A stretch of DNA of 31,980 bases, from NCBI GenBank assembly GCA_022560025.1, contig JAFISE010000266.1, positions 1 through 31,980 on the forward strand. The letters are read 5' to 3'. The DNA comes from Stagonosporopsis chrysanthemi. Its lineage: Eukaryota; Ascomycota; Dothideomycetes; Pleosporales; Didymellaceae. Of this stretch, positions 21,008 through 31,090 are shown in pieces. Position numbers and translations under genes: made by a program. Under the pieces are notes generated by a model. It had not been told where the DNA came from. It did no database searches and was given only the letters and a program-made list of their open reading frames with translations. Within the stretch, counting starts at the first letter, position 1, and each line of letters starts with the position of its first letter.

Positions 21008-21066
21008 TTACCCCCCTCCTTGTAGGCAGATCGTCCCTGATTCTGCGAGGCTGTAAGGAAAAATTC

Positions 21067-21429
21067 TTGTGTGATAAAGGTTTGGACTTTGCCTTGGCAA
21101 GTGTGGTGCAGGTGGCGACTGCACAACTCAAAGAGGTGTCGGCCACCGACGTGTTACTCCATCAGTACCACGTCCAGCCTGTCACTAACCGGGCCTCGAT
21201 GGAGGCGATGGGACTCCTCACCGAGCAGGTAAGGTCCCTGCGGGATGAGGTGGCGGAGCTCAGGCAGGCGGTGGTATCCCTGCAGGCTCCAGTGGTTGAG
21301 GCTCCACGGCAGAGCGCCAGGGGCAAGGGCCTAAAGAAGTTGGCGCCTAAGAAGACGTTGGCTGGTTTGGATACTCCCATAGGCGACGCTGGGGAGGAGA
21401 TAAGCGACGTTGGTGAAGGTCCAGCTTAA
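21067..21429 (+). CDS. Antisense ORF of element A (coiled-coil protein, 5'-truncated)
   Basis: This open frame runs opposite to element A's gag-pol and is homologous to the antisense ORF of B (28059-28559) from ALASVVQVATAQLKEVS to the end. There is no ATG at its start; the 5' part was removed by the internal deletion near 21094, so the first nine or so codons are foreign. A heptad-like segment (EQVRSLRDEVAELRQAVVSL) predicts a coiled coil. It is followed by PVVEAP, a basic RGKGLKKLAPKK patch and an acidic tail (GEEISDVGEGPA). Differences from B include many synonymous changes and transversions, not just RIP-type transitions. Function is unknown. Confidence 0.5.
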   Translation: MCDKGLDFALASVVQVATAQLKEVSATDVLLHQYHVQPVTNRASMEAMGLLTEQVRSLRDEVAELRQAVVSLQAPVVEAPRQSARGKGLKKLAPKKTLAGLDTPIGDAGEEISDVGEGPA

Positions 21430-21974
21430 TCTACACATGTACAGTAAGGTAGGGCTTTTCTTTTCTTTTCTTGTCTAGGTTAGTAGGGTTACAGTGTAGT
21501 ATAGTTTCCTTTGTTTTTCTAATATTAGGACGTGCTTATCTTTTAAACCTACTTGTCTAATTCCTACACCTTAATCTAGTAAGGTAGCTGCTTTAGAGGT
21601 CCTAGCAACTGCAGATAACTATTATAGAACGGTTTTAGTTTGTAAGAGGTATTCTTAAAGTTCTAAGCAGAGTACTAGGTTAGGTTAGGGTTATGTCCTA
21701 GCTAACTTACACAGTACTTTAAGCATTATTAGACTAGCTTACTTGCAAGTATCTCTTATACTTCCTATTTCTTAACTCTTTAAATTAAGATACCTAAGGG
21801 TTTTAGAGCTTCTTGTCTAGGCAGAGAGTCTGCTAGGTCTTTACAGAGTATATCTAGAGCAAAGACGTTATAGATTTATAAGCTAGAAGACAGTTTTAAA
21901 TACTATAAATAACTAACTTGTTTAAAGATCTTAAATAGACTTTTCTAAAGGTTAGATAGCTTTTAGCTAGGACA

Positions 21975-22273
21975 CTCTATATAACAACACAGAATACTAA
22001 AGAAGTTTAAAAGGTATAGGTATCTACTATAAAGTGTATAGAAGTACTAGAATAAACTGCAGGACTAGATCTCTATTTCTATAGGTCTTGTACAAAAGGA
22101 TACTTTAAAACTATCTATCTAAACTCTATAGAGACTTCTCTTCTTATACTTAGAAGCTTAGAAAAGACTATACTAAAGAGTAGTTAGAAGACAGATCTAA
22201 GTTAGGTAGTTATTAGGTAGTTGTTAGGTAGTATAAGGTAGGCTTAAAGAACTAGGCTTGTTCTTACACTCTA
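21975..22273 (-). mobile_element. Solo LTR C with target duplication CTCTA
   Basis: A 289-bp LTR (21980-22268) in the same orientation as A, beginning TATAACAACACA (decayed TGTAACGACACA) and ending TTCTTACA. It is flanked by identical 5-bp copies of CTCTA (21975-21979, 22269-22273). Element A sequence continues on both sides, so this is an independent insertion reduced to a solo LTR by LTR-LTR recombination. It is heavily altered by C-to-T and G-to-A changes compared with the LTR at 20720. Confidence 0.85.
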
Positions 22274-22316
22274 CAGCTAGATTCTTTGTTAACAAGTATA
22301 CCTTGTTACCTACTAC
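22274..22316 (-). mobile_element. Gypsy element A, second segment
   Basis: About 40 bases of A pol lie between the solo LTR and element B (cagctagattctttgttaac onward). They match, in reverse, B around 27470-27510. The last five bases, ACTAC (22312-22316), are the left copy of the target site duplication made by B. Confidence 0.75.
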
Positions 22317-22594
22317 TGTAAGAACAAGCCGAGTTCTTCAAGCCCATCTTACATTACCTGACAACTACCCAACTCAGATCTGTCTTCCAACTGCTCCTCA
22401 GTACAGTCTTCCCCAAGCTTCCAGGTATAAGAGGGGAAGCCTCTACAGAGTTCAGATAGATAGTTTTGAAGTATCCTTTTGTACAAGACCTATAGGAATA
22501 GAGATCTTGTCCTGCAGTTTATCCTAGTGCTCCTATACACCTTGTAGCAGATACCTATGCAATTTAGACCCCTCTAGCATCTTGTGTTGTTACA
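22317..22594 (+). repeat. 5' LTR of element B
   Basis: 278 bp, starts TGTAAGAACAAG, ends TTGTTACA. Aligned without gaps to the 3' LTR it differs at 17 sites, all transitions. In the left half the 5' LTR keeps C/G where the 3' LTR has T/A; in the right half the pattern reverses. A tRNA primer-binding site could not be recognised in the decayed sequence after 22594. Confidence 0.9.
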
Positions 22595-22929
22595 TTATAC
22601 TTTAAAACTTGTCCTAGCTAGTAACAGCCTTATAATAATATTGCTACAGTTTGTTTAGTTATTTGCACAAGCACAGCTAGAGTATTACGCCTAAACTAAA
22701 CAAGTCCTTAAATTGTTTATACAACAGTTAGGATACTAGAGATCTCCTAACAACTAAAGCCTATAGGTTTAGAACTTCCTACAACTTACTACTCTAGGAT
22801 TAACTTTAGAAAAGCTGCATTAGATTACGCTAAGATAGACACTTAGAGACTATTAATAACCTACCTAATTTAGATACAACCCTAATGTTAGGCACTACTA
22901 CAGGACCTACTACTTAGTCCTAGAACTAA

Positions 22930-24062
22930 TCAGGGGCTAGACGCCCCTAGGGCCCTGCATCAGCACAACTGTCCCCTGCCAACAACAGATCTGATTCAGA
23001 GCTATCCCACTACAATCCCTTAGAAGAGATAGCCTAACTGCAGCAGGAACTTGCTCAGTTACGTGCCAGTCTTGCTCCAGCAGATTGCCCCCTACCTACA
23101 ACAGAAACACCACTAATAGGTGTACTGCATTAATCTACTATAAGGCAGCTATTAGAAGCTGGCTCAGTACTTACAGTACGCAAGAAGCTCTCTAAAAGGA
23201 CCCCTAATATTGAGGTTCTTACAAATAGAAGTAACCCCACCTTTTAGCAATAGCGTGCCTCTATTCAAGACTAACTTAACATCAATGCAGACTACTATTA
23301 GAGTGTACGTGCCTGTATAGCCCTTGTCTAGGGTTATACCTCTAGATTAGCCAAAGAATACTTAGAACCTTAGTACCTCTCTGACAATGAGACAGATTGT
23401 TTTCACAGTGCAGAAGAGATGATTATGCTCCTTAAGACATACTTTGTCACTGGGAACAAGCAGGCAGAAAGCTAAGCAGCCTTTGATTAACTCTAAATAG
23501 AGAAATTAGAAGCTTTCCCTGCTTTTAAGAGCTGCTTCCTTAGTGCAGCTATTAAAGGAAAGGTACCCTAATCAGAATAGTTTCACTACATGTAGACTAA
23601 AATCTCCCCAAGCATTCAAGTACCTAATCTAGGCTTTAAGCAGCAATGGCATAATTCCTTCTCTTAAATAGTAGAACACCTAACTGCCTACAATATAGAA
23701 AGGAGGAACAACCCTACTATGCTGCTATCTCTAGTTTTGCAACCCCTAAGATTAACAAGAGTCTACTAGTTAGATGCAAAACAGAGCTCTGTCACAACAG
23801 GTCAACAAGATTACCCCTCTCCTAGCTGATCCACTCACTTCGCCCAGAGTACCCCTGTGCCCTGCTAACCCTCTAACACACCTGCACCCAAAAAGGATGT
23901 GACTCTAGGAGCTTGCTACAACTGCAGGAAGCTAGGACACTTTACTAAGGATTGCACAGTACCCTGTGTGCGCAAAATTAAGGTAGAACAGGAAGACTTT
24001 GTTAATGCTAAAGAAGACTTTGACAAGACTAATACAATCCCTATAGGAAACAGTCCTGCCTA
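22930..24062 (+). pseudogene. gag: gag of element B (decayed)
   Basis: Gag-like frame with many stops, in the frame that carries a clear CCHC zinc knuckle at 23914-23955 (CYNCRKLGHFTKDC), the nucleic-acid-binding motif of nucleocapsid. Upstream, capsid-like text (LLKTYFVTGNKQAES, IEKLEAFPAFKS) is broken by TAA/TAG where Gln or Trp codons would be expected. The start is approximate; 22930-23100 is relatively unmutated. It encoded the structural coat of the element's particles; no longer translatable as a whole. Confidence 0.75.
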
Positions 24063-24169
24063 AGAGGATTACTCCACCTGGGCCTAAACTAATATAATCT
24101 ATCTAATCTCTTACTGTCTTATTTGTTTGGCAGTCCTTATTTCTTTACCTCTACTATTCTTTGTAACTA

Positions 24170-27100
24170 AGGGCTTAGTGTTTAACTCTGCTCCTTAGTT
24201 AACACTAGTGCCTAAGGATTTTTGTTTTTAAACTCTAATATTGCATATTCTATCTCTACTTTACTTTATAAACCTATCTAAAAGCTACCTTTCTTAGTCT
24301 AGGTCAAAGGTTTCTAGGATTAAATCACCTCCCCTGTGACTTAGTACATACAGTTACACCTTATAGTTAACAGCTAGAAGGTGTACAACTGCCCTTTTAT
24401 TATTGTAGACCTTAGATCACAGGACTGTATTATTAGAATTAAGTAGTTAAAGTGTTTTAAGCTGCAACTTAATACAGATAAGTCTTAGTTAATATAGCCT
24501 GCTAAATACCCTTAATTATACAATCCTGTGCTGCCCCTATTAATAACTTTGCAACAACCCCTTAGGGAAGGCAAAGCCTAACAGGACGTGGAGCAACGGG
24601 ATGCTCTATAGGAACAGGAGGAGTATCAGCAACAACGCAGCCCTAGTACAACTGTTTAACGCATAAGAGGCATATTAAAGTTGCCTAAGTTTCATTTGCA
24701 ACCCCTAGTGCCACCTAACAAGGCAGTAAACACCCCTGTAACTGCTCTAACTAAGGTTGCTACTATTGCTGCGCTCTTAGCTAACGCTTTCCACTTCTTA
24801 ATAAAGAAACTGCAAAACAAGTTCTTCACAACTAGTCTGTACAAGATTACTTGTATTATAGAGGAGAAGCGCAACTAAGACAACCTTGAAAACGCCTAAC
24901 TAATCTAGGAACACTTGCCAGCCTAGTACTCTTAGTATGCTAATGTGTTTAGCAAGACAGAAGCTAAAAGCCTTCCAGAGCACTGCCCTTACGACTACAA
25001 GATTGTTCTAGAAGAACCTTTGCCTAACTACTATTCCCCCTTGTACAAACAGAACCTTAAAGAACTTAAGGCAACTAAGAAGTTTGTGCAGGATTAACTC
25101 TGACATAGTTAGATTGAACACAGCTAAAGCCTATTCGCATTACCTGTGCTGTGTGTACAAAAACCAAATAGAAGCCTGCGCATCTGTGTAGACTATTGCA
25201 AATTAAATAATTTGACTCGCAAAGACTCCTATCTAATACCCTGCATAGACAAGCTGCTTGCCCAACTATCTAAGGCAAAGATATTCACTAAGTTCAACAT
25301 TTGATTAGCTTTTAACTGAATCTGTATAGATCCTGCCTCTGAAGAGTACACCACGTTTAGGATGCGTTACAGCACATATAAGTGCAAGGTCTTACTATTT
25401 GGTTTGTGCAATAGCCCTGCTACGTACTAACGCTACATAAACAATGTTCTAATTAACTACTTAGATGACTTTTGTATTGCTTACTTAGACAACATCCTTA
25501 TCTACTCTAAAGACGCTTAGACTTACTAGACACACGTTAAAAAGGTTCTAGAACATCTTTGCTCTGCAGGCCTGCAGGTTAATATTAAGAAAAGTGAATT
25601 CTATGTGACTTGCACTTAGTACCTTAGGTACATCCTTACAAACAAAGGCATTAAGGTGGATCCTAAGAAGGTACAGGTTTTGGCAGACTAGAAGCTACTT
25701 ACAACTGTAACAGGTGTAAAATTGTTCCTAGGCTTCACTAGTTTCTATTAACAATTTGTGCCTAAGTTCTCTTAGGTAGCAAAACCTTTGATTGCGTTGC
25801 AGAGTCTGTCAAATGCCTTTGAATAGACTCTAGACTGCCAGGCCAGCTTTGAGAAGCTCAAACAGAGCCTATTGGCTATCCTGACTCTGTGCCACTTCGA
25901 CCCAGACCTTGAAACAAAGCTTAAGACTGACGCATCAGATAGAGTGGTAGCTGGCGTCATGTCTTAGAAACACGCAGACGACTGCTGGTACCCCACAGCG
26001 TTCTACAGCCGTTCCCTATTAGGTTTGGAGCTTAACTAGGAGATCTATAACAAAGAGCTCTTTGCTATCCTCTAGGCCTTTAACAAGTAGAGAGCTAAGC
26101 TGACGTCTACGTTGAATTAGATCTGTGTCTACTCTGACCACTGTTCCCTAGAATATTTCATGACCACCAAAGTCTTAAATGCCTGACAAGCTAGGTAGGC
26201 GGAGGCACTTGCTCTGTTCAACTTCTGAATTGAGTACACCCCAGGGAAGAACAACAAGAGGGCTAATATCCTCAGTCAAAGGGAGCAAGACCTAGCTAAC
26301 CTCAAGACAGCTCAGGAGGATAATTGCTCCTAAGTGATTTTGGGTCCCTAACAACTCCACAACTGTATTAACTCTAATCTTGCCTAAGTCTATCTTTTGC
26401 ATTCCTTAGTACACGCTATCTGCACCTTGCAGCTAGAGATGCAGTTGGACTCCTTGGAACTGATTGAAGCCGTGCTGCAACACAATCACCAGGCCTTTGA
26501 GAAAGAGCAAAAATCCCTAGCCCCTAGTTATCAGATCTATAACAGTCTGCTCCTATATCAAGATTAGTTGTGCGTAGCCTTAGACTCCTTGTTGTGCACG
26601 CGCCTCATCTGAGAAGCCCACGACCAAGTATCCACTGCTCACCTAAGCGCAAAGAAAACCTACCAGCTACTATCCTAACAGTATCACTAGCAAGGCATAG
26701 GCGCTAGCTGTAAACAATATGTGCAAAATTGTATCCCTTGTTGCTGTGGTCATCTGAAACAGACCCGACTCTGCGGGTACCTGCACCTGTTGCCTATCCC
26801 TGATTGACCTATGCAGCACCTGTGCATGGATTTTAAGGATTTTCCAAAGGACAAAGCCAGATACAATCAGATACTTGTCATTATCAACTGTTTGACGAAA
26901 CAAGCAATCACGATCCCGTGCTACAAGACAACAACTGCACGAGAGATAGCCTCCTTGTTCATCTAATGGGTCTATCGTTTTGGTTATACCCCTAAGTCAA
27001 TAGTGTCTGATTGTGGACCCCAGTTTGTGTCCTGTTTCTAGTCTGAGTTCTGTCACATCATTGGCGCTAAAGTCAAGCTTTCTACTGCCTACTATAAGGA

Positions 27101-28058
27101 AACTAACAGCCAAACAGAGATTATAAACAAGTACATTGACTAGCAGCTACAACTGTTTGTGACGTACTATTAAGATAACTAGTCTGAATTGCTGCTGCTT
27201 ATTAACTGCGCACAGCTTACCTTACCTTATTCTAGCATTAGAATAACTCCCTATTAAGTATTGTTTAGAAGCAAACCTAGACAGAGCTGGCAGTAGAACA
27301 GACATAATACAGATACGACTCCTTGTGACAACCTAAACTACTAGGATACACTTGCTCTAGCAACCTGCATGCACTAAGCTTAGAAGGTAGCTAAGGAGAA
27401 CATAGAAAAGGCGCAGCTGCAAATAAGAGCTACTAAGGACAAGCACTGCAGTCTAGTTAACTAGGCAGTGGGTGATAAGGTATACTTGTTAACTAAGAAC
27501 TTGGCTGTTAAGCGTCCCAGCTAAAAGCTATCTGACCTATGGGAAGGTCTATTCAAAGTTCTTAAGCAAGTTAGTTATTTATGGCGTTTGAAACTTCCTC
27601 CTAGCTTACAAATTCACGACGTCTTCGCCCCAGATGTACTCTGCAAAGACCTAGCAGACCCTCTGCCTAGACAAGAAGCCCTGAAACCCTCAGGTATCCT
27701 AATTTAAGGAATTAAGGAATAGGAAGTACAAGAGATACTTGCAAGTAAGCTAGTCTGACAACGCTTAAAGTACTGTGTGAGTTAGCTAGGACACAACCCT
27801 AACCCTACCTAGTACCCAGCAGAAAACTTTAAGAACGCTCCCTACAAGCTAAGAGCGTTTCACAATAAGTATCTGCAATTACTAGGTCCCCTAAAGCAGT
27901 TACTAAATTAGATTAAATCTTAGGAAGAAAACAGCTAGTAACAGTTTAAGTGAGCACGTTATGAATTTAAAAGACAAAGAAAATCTTGACTACTCTAAAC
28001 ACTTACTAACCTAGCCAAGTAACAAAGGAAAACGTCCACCCTACTGTACAGGTGGTGA
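24170..28058 (+). pseudogene. pol: pol of element B: PR, RT, RNase H, integrase, chromodomain (decayed)
   Basis: One continuous frame from RT to the end, interrupted only by in-frame stops. The protease region (about 24170-24450) is poorly legible. RT spans about 24960-25700, with RICVDYCKLN, FGLCNSPATY and a catalytic box reading YLDN at 25482-25493, its last Asp lost by a G-to-A change. RNase H is at about 25900-26290 (TDASDRVVAGVMS, YSDHCSLEYF). Integrase runs from about 26630 (HLSAKKT zinc-finger start; CIPCC) through the catalytic core CMDFKDF, VSDCGPQF and the TNSQTEI box. A chromodomain lies at about 27720-27910 (EVQEILASKLV, AENFKNAPYKL). The frame ends at TGA 28056-28058. Confidence 0.85.
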
Positions 28059-28559
28059 TTAAGCCAGAGCCTTACCAACGTCGCTTATCTCCTCCTCAGC
28101 GTCCACCATAGGAGTATCTAAAGGAAGCTGAGCTTTCTCAGGCACAGTTTGCTTGGGACCCTTGCCCCTGGTGCTCTGCTGTGGAGCCTCAACCACCGGA
28201 GCCTGCAGGGATACCACAGCCTGCCTGAGCTCTGCCACCTCATCCTGCAGGGACCTTACCTGCGCGGTGAGCGCCCCCATCGCCTCTATTAAGGCCCGAT
28301 CAGTGACAGGCTGGACGTGGTACTGATAGAGTAACACGTTGGCGGCTGACACCTCTTTGAGCTGCGCAGTTGCCACCTGCACTACACTTGCCAAGGCATA
28401 GGCTGACTGACAGAGGTTATCCCAAGCAGTCTTACAAACAGCCTGCGCAGCTGTCGCCTCTAGCTCCCCTAACTCCCTACTTTCCTCTGCTGTAGCCTCC
28501 TCCCACGCGACAAGGTCGCCCTGAAAAGCATTGTACTTGGGTCTGACGTAAATTGGCAC
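28059..28559 (-). CDS. Antisense ORF of element B (coiled-coil protein)
   Basis: 166 open codons on the strand opposite gag-pol, stop to stop. The frame is homologous to the one at 21067 in element A. Its first codon is GTG after an in-frame TAG, so the true start is not seen: either the TAG is a mutated CAG or it ends an intron (...ttgaatag). Residues 1-60 are acidic and Ala-rich (EEATAEESRELGELEATAAQ). A coiled coil follows (AQVRSLQDEVAELRQAVVSLQ), then a basic patch RGKGPKQ and an acidic end (AEEEISDVGKALA). No enzyme motif or zinc finger is seen. The region keeps many CpA sites and no internal stop while pol beside it has dozens. Its stop (28059-28061) touches the pol stop. It may encode an accessory protein or regulate the element by antisense transcription; function is unknown. 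Confidence 0.6.
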   Translation of the reverse strand: MPIYVRPKYNAFQGDLVAWEEATAEESRELGELEATAAQAVCKTAWDNLCQSAYALASVVQVATAQLKEVSAANVLLYQYHVQPVTDRALIEAMGALTAQVRSLQDEVAELRQAVVSLQAPVVEAPQQSTRGKGPKQTVPEKAQLPLDTPMVDAEEEISDVGKALA

Positions 28560-29257
28560 CTATTCAAAAGTTAGCCTAAGGACTGATAGGAGGAGAGTGA
28601 TAGTGATTAAACTAGACAACACTTCTTGTTCTGAAGTGTGTAATAAGCACACTTTGACAACGACGCCTTGTTAAAGGCGTACACTACTGCGTTCCCCTAC
28701 GCGAAGGCCCAAATTGAACAAAGGCAGATAACCTAATGGGCTACTGCAAGAGCGCTAGGAGAGACAGGTATCAGCATAGTGACCAAAAAACAAGCCTAGC
28801 AACAGTTAGCAGCAATCAGATAAAGTTGTTTAAGGTACTTGCAGCAAGAATTAGTGTCTGTTAGAGAACAGAAACAGGCAGGGCACGCGTTGTTTACTTA
28901 AGAAGCACGCTGTAAGCAATTTAACCTAATTAGGGAGTAGATCAAACGCGTTTCTACAGTCACTACAACGTTAGTGAAAGCCACCCTGTTAGCGCAGGCT
29001 CTCACAACAGCTATAAGCCTAGTAATAATCTAATTTGCCTAGTTATTGTTACTAGAGAGCTTGCCCAGGACAGATAAGTGCAGGGTGGCTAACATAGGTT
29101 GTGCAGCAAAACCCAAATAGAGGTTAACAACAGTGAAGGAAGACTAGAGTCTTAGGACAGATAGGAGTTAGATGTGTTTTACGCCTTCCTAAAGTTTAAA
29201 CCTTTATAGCACAAGAATTTTCCTTACAATTTTGCAGAATTAGGGACAATCTGCCTA
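28560..29257. other. RIP-altered region between antisense ORF and polypurine tract
   Basis: Nearly 700 bases with stops in all frames. In the plus frame at about 28661-29040 the reading is protein-like apart from a few TAA/TAG (AKAQIEQRQIT, KKQA, ELVSVREQKQAGHALFT, TTLVKATLLAQALTTAISL), so a third, decayed element gene is possible. The minus strand is also fairly open and could hold the 5' part of the antisense gene. Most of this region is deleted from element A, so the two copies cannot be compared. Confidence 0.35.
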
Positions 29258-29272
29258 CAAGGAGGGGGGTAA
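29258..29272 (+). promoter_or_regulatory. Polypurine tract of element B
   Basis: A purine-rich AAGGAGGGGGGTAA stretch directly before the 3' LTR, in the position of the plus-strand primer for reverse transcription. The reverse complement of the same tract adjoins the LTR of element A (21008-21021), which supports its identity. Confidence 0.8.
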
Positions 29273-29550
29273 TGTAAGAACAAGCTGAGTTCTTTAAGCC
29301 TATCTTACATTACCTAACAACTACCTAACTTAGATCTGTCTTCTAACTGCTCCTTAGTACAGTCTTCCCTAAGCTTCTAGGTATAAGAGGGGAAGCCTCT
29401 ACAGAGTTTAGATAGATAGTTTTGAAGTATCCTTTTGTACAAGACCTATAGGAATAGAGATCTTGTCCTGCAGTTTATCCTAGTGCTCCTATACACCTTG
29501 TAGCGGATACCTATGCGATTCGGACCCCTCTAGCATCCTGTGTCGTTACA
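29273..29550 (+). repeat. 3' LTR of element B
   Basis: 278 bp, starts TGTAAGAACAAGC, ends GTGTCGTTACA. Gapless alignment to the 5' LTR shows 17 transitions and no transversion. It is followed by ACTAC (29551-29555), the right copy of the target site duplication. Confidence 0.92.
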
Positions 29551-29555
29551 ACTAC

Positions 29556-31090
29556 CTAGTTAACTAGACTACAGTACTTGTCCTTAGTAGCTTTTATTTA
29601 TAGCTGTACTTTTTCTATATTCTTTTTAGCTACTTTCTAAGCTTAGTGTATATAGGTTACTAAAGTAAGTATATTCTAGTAGTATAAGTTGTTATAAGAA
29701 GTTATATTAATACTAGATTTATTCTACTACTGGATCTATCTTAGTTTACTACTTAATAATACTAGAATAGAGTAAAGTAAGCTATATATAGTTAATAAGC
29801 AGTAGTAATCTAGACTAGTTATCTTAATAGTATATTGTAAATAGTTATAGCTACTAGTTAATATACTTGTTTATAATCTCTATTTAGCTATTAGTTTTCT
29901 TATAGTAAGTAGGAGAAAGCTTAACTTTAATACTAATTATCTAACAGAACTTAGACTAGAAATAGAATAAAAACTAAGGTCTATAATTAGATACTATTAA
30001 CTTAAAGGTACAACTAAAACAATAGACTTATTAAGTAAATAATAAGGCTATCTCTTATATAGTTATAGTCTTGTAGTATAGGATTGTAATTACTTGTTTT
30101 AACAAATAGTTAATAATAACAGGTATATAATTATATTTTACTCTATATCTTAGAGAATCTTTAAAATCTATATATAGGTACTATATAGATTAATTAGAGA
30201 TAAGTAATAGATAGAGATACTTATAGAGTTAGAACTATCTTAGATAGCTATAGAAGTAAGAGATATAGTTTTATATATATTATTTACAGCTAGTACCTAT
30301 ACCTTGCTAGTAATACTATTAGAATAGTAGCTAGTAGGTTTTCTTTATACTTAAGTAAGTAGTAAATACTTAGTTATAAGCTTCTTAGATAAAGCAAGTA
30401 TATAGCAATAAGTCTAAGACTATATATAGATAATCTTAGTATAGAAGTAAACTATTATAGATCTAATAACTAAGGGCTAGTGATTTATATTTCTTTTTAA
30501 AGGCTTAGCATATATATTATAGCACAGCTTTAATTAGTTCTAAAGAGTCTAACTATATCTCTAGCTATAAAGTATAGATAGTGTGTACTAAAGAGTTTAA
30601 AAAGTAGACTTAGGTAAGTTTAAAGTTAATATAGTTATATAGCTATTAGAGACCTAATATTACTTAGAAGTTATTATCTTCTTAAGCTAACTTAAAGTTA
30701 GCTAGGTCTTACTCTCTTTAGCTAAGGATATCTTCTTTCTTATTATTCTTCTCTAGAGTGTACTTAATTTAGAAGTTAAATAAAGTAAGTACTTCTATCT
30801 ACCTAGCTTGCTAAGTATTTAAAACTTTAGTAGTTATAGAATATTCTAGAGAATAGTAGTTAGAGTAGACTTAGATCTAACTTAGCATAGATATTAGCTC
30901 TACTCTCTACTTATTAAAAGCCTAGAGAATAGCAAAGAGCTCTTTGTTATAAATCTCCTAGTTAAGCTCTAAACCTAATAGAGAACAGCTATAGAATACT
31001 ATAGAGTACTAGTGATTGTCTGCGTGTTTCTAAGACATAATGCTAGCTACTAGTCTATTTAATATATTAGTCTTAAGTTTTGTTTTAAGG
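29556..31090 (-). mobile_element. Gypsy element A, third segment (pol, saturated with RIP-type changes)
   Basis: Directly after the target duplication the pol sequence of A resumes where it was cut at 22311. It matches, in reverse, B from about 27480 down to about 25905: integrase, then RNase H. For example, the stretch around 30960-31050 mirrors the RNase H region of B near 25960-26060. Nearly every C and G that could change by transition has done so and the DNA is very AT-rich with stops in every frame. The match to B ends near 31090, before the RT region. Confidence 0.8.

Larger units (their letters stand above)
20720..21979 (-). mobile_element. Gypsy element A, first segment (3' end)
   Basis: LTR, polypurine tract, antisense ORF and the chromodomain end of pol of a minus-oriented retrotransposon. 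Relative to B it has an internal deletion near 21094: the sequence jumps from the region next to the polypurine tract straight into the antisense ORF. From about 21480 rightward it matches, in reverse, B 28058 down to about 27510, with progressively more C-to-T and G-to-A changes. The segment is cut by the solo LTR at 21980. Confidence 0.8.
22317..29550 (+). mobile_element. Complete Ty3/Gypsy chromovirus element B
   Basis: A 7234-bp element with two 278-bp LTRs, TG...CA ends, a polypurine tract before the 3' LTR and 5-bp target duplications ACTAC (22312-22316, 29551-29555). Order: LTR, gag with CCHC knuckle, pol with RT, RNase H, integrase and chromodomain, antisense ORF, a RIP-altered region, polypurine tract, LTR. 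The RT-before-IN order and chromodomain place it among chromoviruses. Gag-pol is full of TAA/TAG/TGA from transitions but shows no frameshift across RT to chromodomain, so it was inactivated by mutation of the RIP kind rather than by indels. It inserted into element A. Confidence 0.92.

Noticed and set aside
20720..22268. Reading 20720-22268 as one small LTR-flanked element (LTR, short interior, LTR)
   Set aside because: The right-hand LTR has its own 5-bp duplication (CTCTA) and element A sequence resumes on its far side, so it is a solo LTR inserted in A, not the partner LTR.
22258..22527. Open frame covering the left LTR of element B
   Set aside because: It lies across an LTR boundary and the LTR itself; the opening is by chance in a non-coding repeat.
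26670..26903. Minus-strand 77-codon frame in the integrase region of B
   Set aside because: It overlaps the integrase-coding segment, has no counterpart visible in element A and no conservation like the 28059 antisense ORF.
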